From: Nocardioides potassii
GTDB taxonomy: Bacteria; Actinomycetota; Actinomycetes; Propionibacteriales; Nocardioidaceae
DNA length: 64,000 nt
NCBI RefSeq assembly: GCF_021648885.1
Contig: NZ_JAKJHZ010000003.1
Span: 248,001-312,000 of the forward strand
Reading direction: 5' to 3'
Part shown: one piece after another, positions 63,069-64,000 of the stretch
How positions within the stretch are numbered: the first letter of the stretch is position 1
How the letters are laid out: every line of letters begins with the position of its first letter
Notes under the pieces: model-generated
What the model was told of the DNA's origin: nothing
Databases searched by the model: none
What the model saw: the letters and a program-made list of their open reading frames with translations, nothing else
Made by a program: the position numbers and the translations under genes

Positions 63069-64000
63069 GTGCCGTCCACGCCGCTCCTCGCCGTCGCCGA
63101 GCGCGTCGTCTCCGCACCCACGCTCGGCGGCGCGCTGGCTGACGCGGCGGTGCGCAACGCCCTCGACCTGACCGGCCCGGGAGCCGTCCGCCCGTTCGTG
63201 GTGCACGGCCTGCTCGCCCGCGGTCGCACCGTGCTCGCGGTGACGGCCACGTCCCGCGAGGCCGAGGACCTGGTCGAGGAGCTCGGCGACCTCGTCGACC
63301 CCGACACGGTCGCCTACTACCCGAGCTGGGAGACGCTCCCGCACGAGCGCCTCAGCCCCCGCAGCGACACCGTCGGTCGCCGCCTCGCGGTGCTGCGCCG
63401 GCTGCGCCACCCCGGCACGGACGCGACCAACGGCCCGCTCAAGGTCGTCGTCGCGCCGATCCGGAGCCTGCTCCAGCCACAGGTCCCCGGTCTCGCCGAC
63501 ATCGAACCGGTCGAGCTGGTGCCCGGCGACTCCCGGCCGCTGGAGGACGTCGTCCGCGGCCTCGCCGAGGCGGCGTACACGCGCGTCGACATGGTCGAGC
63601 GACGCGGCGAGTTCGCCGTGCGCGGCGGCATCGTCGACGTCTTCCCGCCCACGGAGGAGCACCCGCTGCGCGTGGAGTTCTGGGGCGACGACGTCGAGGA
63701 GATCCGTGCCTTCGCCGTCTCCGACCAGCGCACGCTCGAGACGGTCCAGCGCCTGTGGGCGCCGCCGTGCCGCGAGCTGCTGCTGACCGACGACGTACGA
63801 CGTCGCGCCGCGGAGCTCGGGCAAGCACACCCGCAGCTGCTCGAGCTCACCGACAAGATGGCCGCCGGGATCGCGGTCGAGGGCATGGAGTCGCTGGCGC
63901 CGGTGCTCGTCGACGAGATGGAGCTGCTCGTCGACCTGATGCCGGCCGACACGACCGTGCTGGTCCTCGACCCCGAGCGCGCCCGCAGCCGGGCGCACGA
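63069..64000 (+). CDS. mfd: Transcription-repair coupling factor Mfd, N-terminal part (3' end outside window)
   Basis: First 310 codons only, from GTG 63069, which has GAAGGA eight bases before it; ATG 63039 is in frame but further from a ribosome site. The visible part is the UvrB-like N-terminal module of Mfd: VVHGLLARGRTVLAVTATSREAEDLVEELGDL, VAYYPSWETLPHERLSPRSDTVGRRLAVLRRL, VVVAPIRSLLQPQVPGL, and AAYTRVDMVERRGEFAVRGGIVDVFPPTEEHPLRVEFWGDDVEEIRAFAVSDQRT (RGGIVDVFP and EFWGDDVEEIR are diagnostic). Mfd removes stalled RNA polymerase and recruits UvrA. The helicase domains lie beyond the window. Confidence 0.93.
   Translation, partial: MPSTPLLAVAERVVSAPTLGGALADAAVRNALDLTGPGAVRPFVVHGLLARGRTVLAVTATSREAEDLVEELGDLVDPDTVAYYPSWETLPHERLSPRSDTVGRRLAVLRRLRHPGTDATNGPLKVVVAPIRSLLQPQVPGLADIEPVELVPGDSRPLEDVVRGLAEAAYTRVDMVERRGEFAVRGGIVDVFPPTEEHPLRVEFWGDDVEEIRAFAVSDQRTLETVQRLWAPPCRELLLTDDVRRRAAELGQAHPQLLELTDKMAAGIAVEGMESLAPVLVDEMELLVDLMPADTTVLVLDPERARSRAH

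Noticed and set aside
1..64000. CRISPR arrays, insertion sequences, prophage
   Set aside because: No regularly spaced repeats, transposase, integrase or phage structural genes seen; repeats present are dispersed palindromes.

Overview
The window is a contiguous piece of a high-GC actinobacterial chromosome. GC at third codon positions is very high, GTG starts are common, and the gene content is typical of the order: a conservon-type GTPase cluster, coproporphyrin-dependent heme genes (HemY/CgoX and HemQ), wax-ester synthase, LigC plus LigD-type polymerase, DUF3000, DUF402 and DUF4349. A Nocardioides-like member of the Propionibacteriales is the best guess; this is inference from gene content and style, not from a search. 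There is no prophage, insertion sequence, integrase or CRISPR array, and no gene-free stretch above 300 bases. The chromosome is dense: many ATGA/GTGA stop-start overlaps and several convergent 3' overlaps.

Layout. 1-2.4 kb: 3' end of a sensor kinase, then roadblock, DUF742 and GTPase genes (a conservon) and a solute-binding lipoprotein. 2.4-8 kb: Ca2+/H+ antiporter, RelA/SpoT-type alarmone synthetase, lipoprotein, secreted phosphodiester glycosidase, solitary DNA methyltransferase. 8-16.6 kb: WS/DGAT acyltransferase, GCS2 ligase, ThrE exporter, DUF402 protein, a two-component system, and an ECF sigma factor paired with a DGPF/YCII protein. 16.7-27.9 kb: HrpA helicase, PemK-like protein, sugar-binding lipoprotein, RNase D with DUF3000, HemE, LysR regulator. 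28-31.8 kb: a sulfonate-type monooxygenase operon (LLM oxygenase, two flavin reductases of different folds, MHS transporter). 31.8-39.3 kb: DUF4349 lipoprotein, NYN/OST-HTH protein, HemY, HemQ, cysteine dioxygenase with rhodanese, and two paralogous lipoproteins around MsrB. 39.3-46.3 kb: DNA-repair polymerase domain and LigC, separated by a GT4-Stealth fusion and a sulfotransferase. 46.3-50 kb: two tandem ABC-2 exporters and tRNA-Gln. 50-64 kb: uridine kinase, hydrolase/SDR pair, GlmU, Prs, an asparagine-synthase-like enzyme, PepN, ribosomal protein L25, Pth, CysQ, VOC protein, a secreted protein and the start of Mfd.

Two kinds of non-coding structure recur. First, about 20 genes carry a TAnnnT-like hexamer (mostly TAGGCT or TAGGGT) ending 6-7 bases before the start codon, with no Shine-Dalgarno site. 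That is the geometry of leaderless mRNAs; one palindrome (AGCCTAGGCT) serves two divergent genes at once. Second, palindromic repeats occur between and inside genes. A 50-base hairpin element is present both in frame inside hrpA and just upstream of tRNA-Gln, and hrpA holds a second repeat-like insert. Genes with AT-rich promoters and ordinary leaders (sulfonate operon, cysteine dioxygenase, rplY) look like the regulated minority. The rplY leader can fold into a closed structure and is a candidate L25 autoregulatory RNA.

Functional themes: sulfur handling (sulfonate monooxygenase operon, cysteine dioxygenase/rhodanese, CysQ, MsrB, sulfotransferase), heme synthesis by the coproporphyrin route, DNA repair (PolDom, LigC, Mfd) and envelope or surface-glycan work (GlmU, GT4-Stealth, sulfotransferase, lipoproteins).
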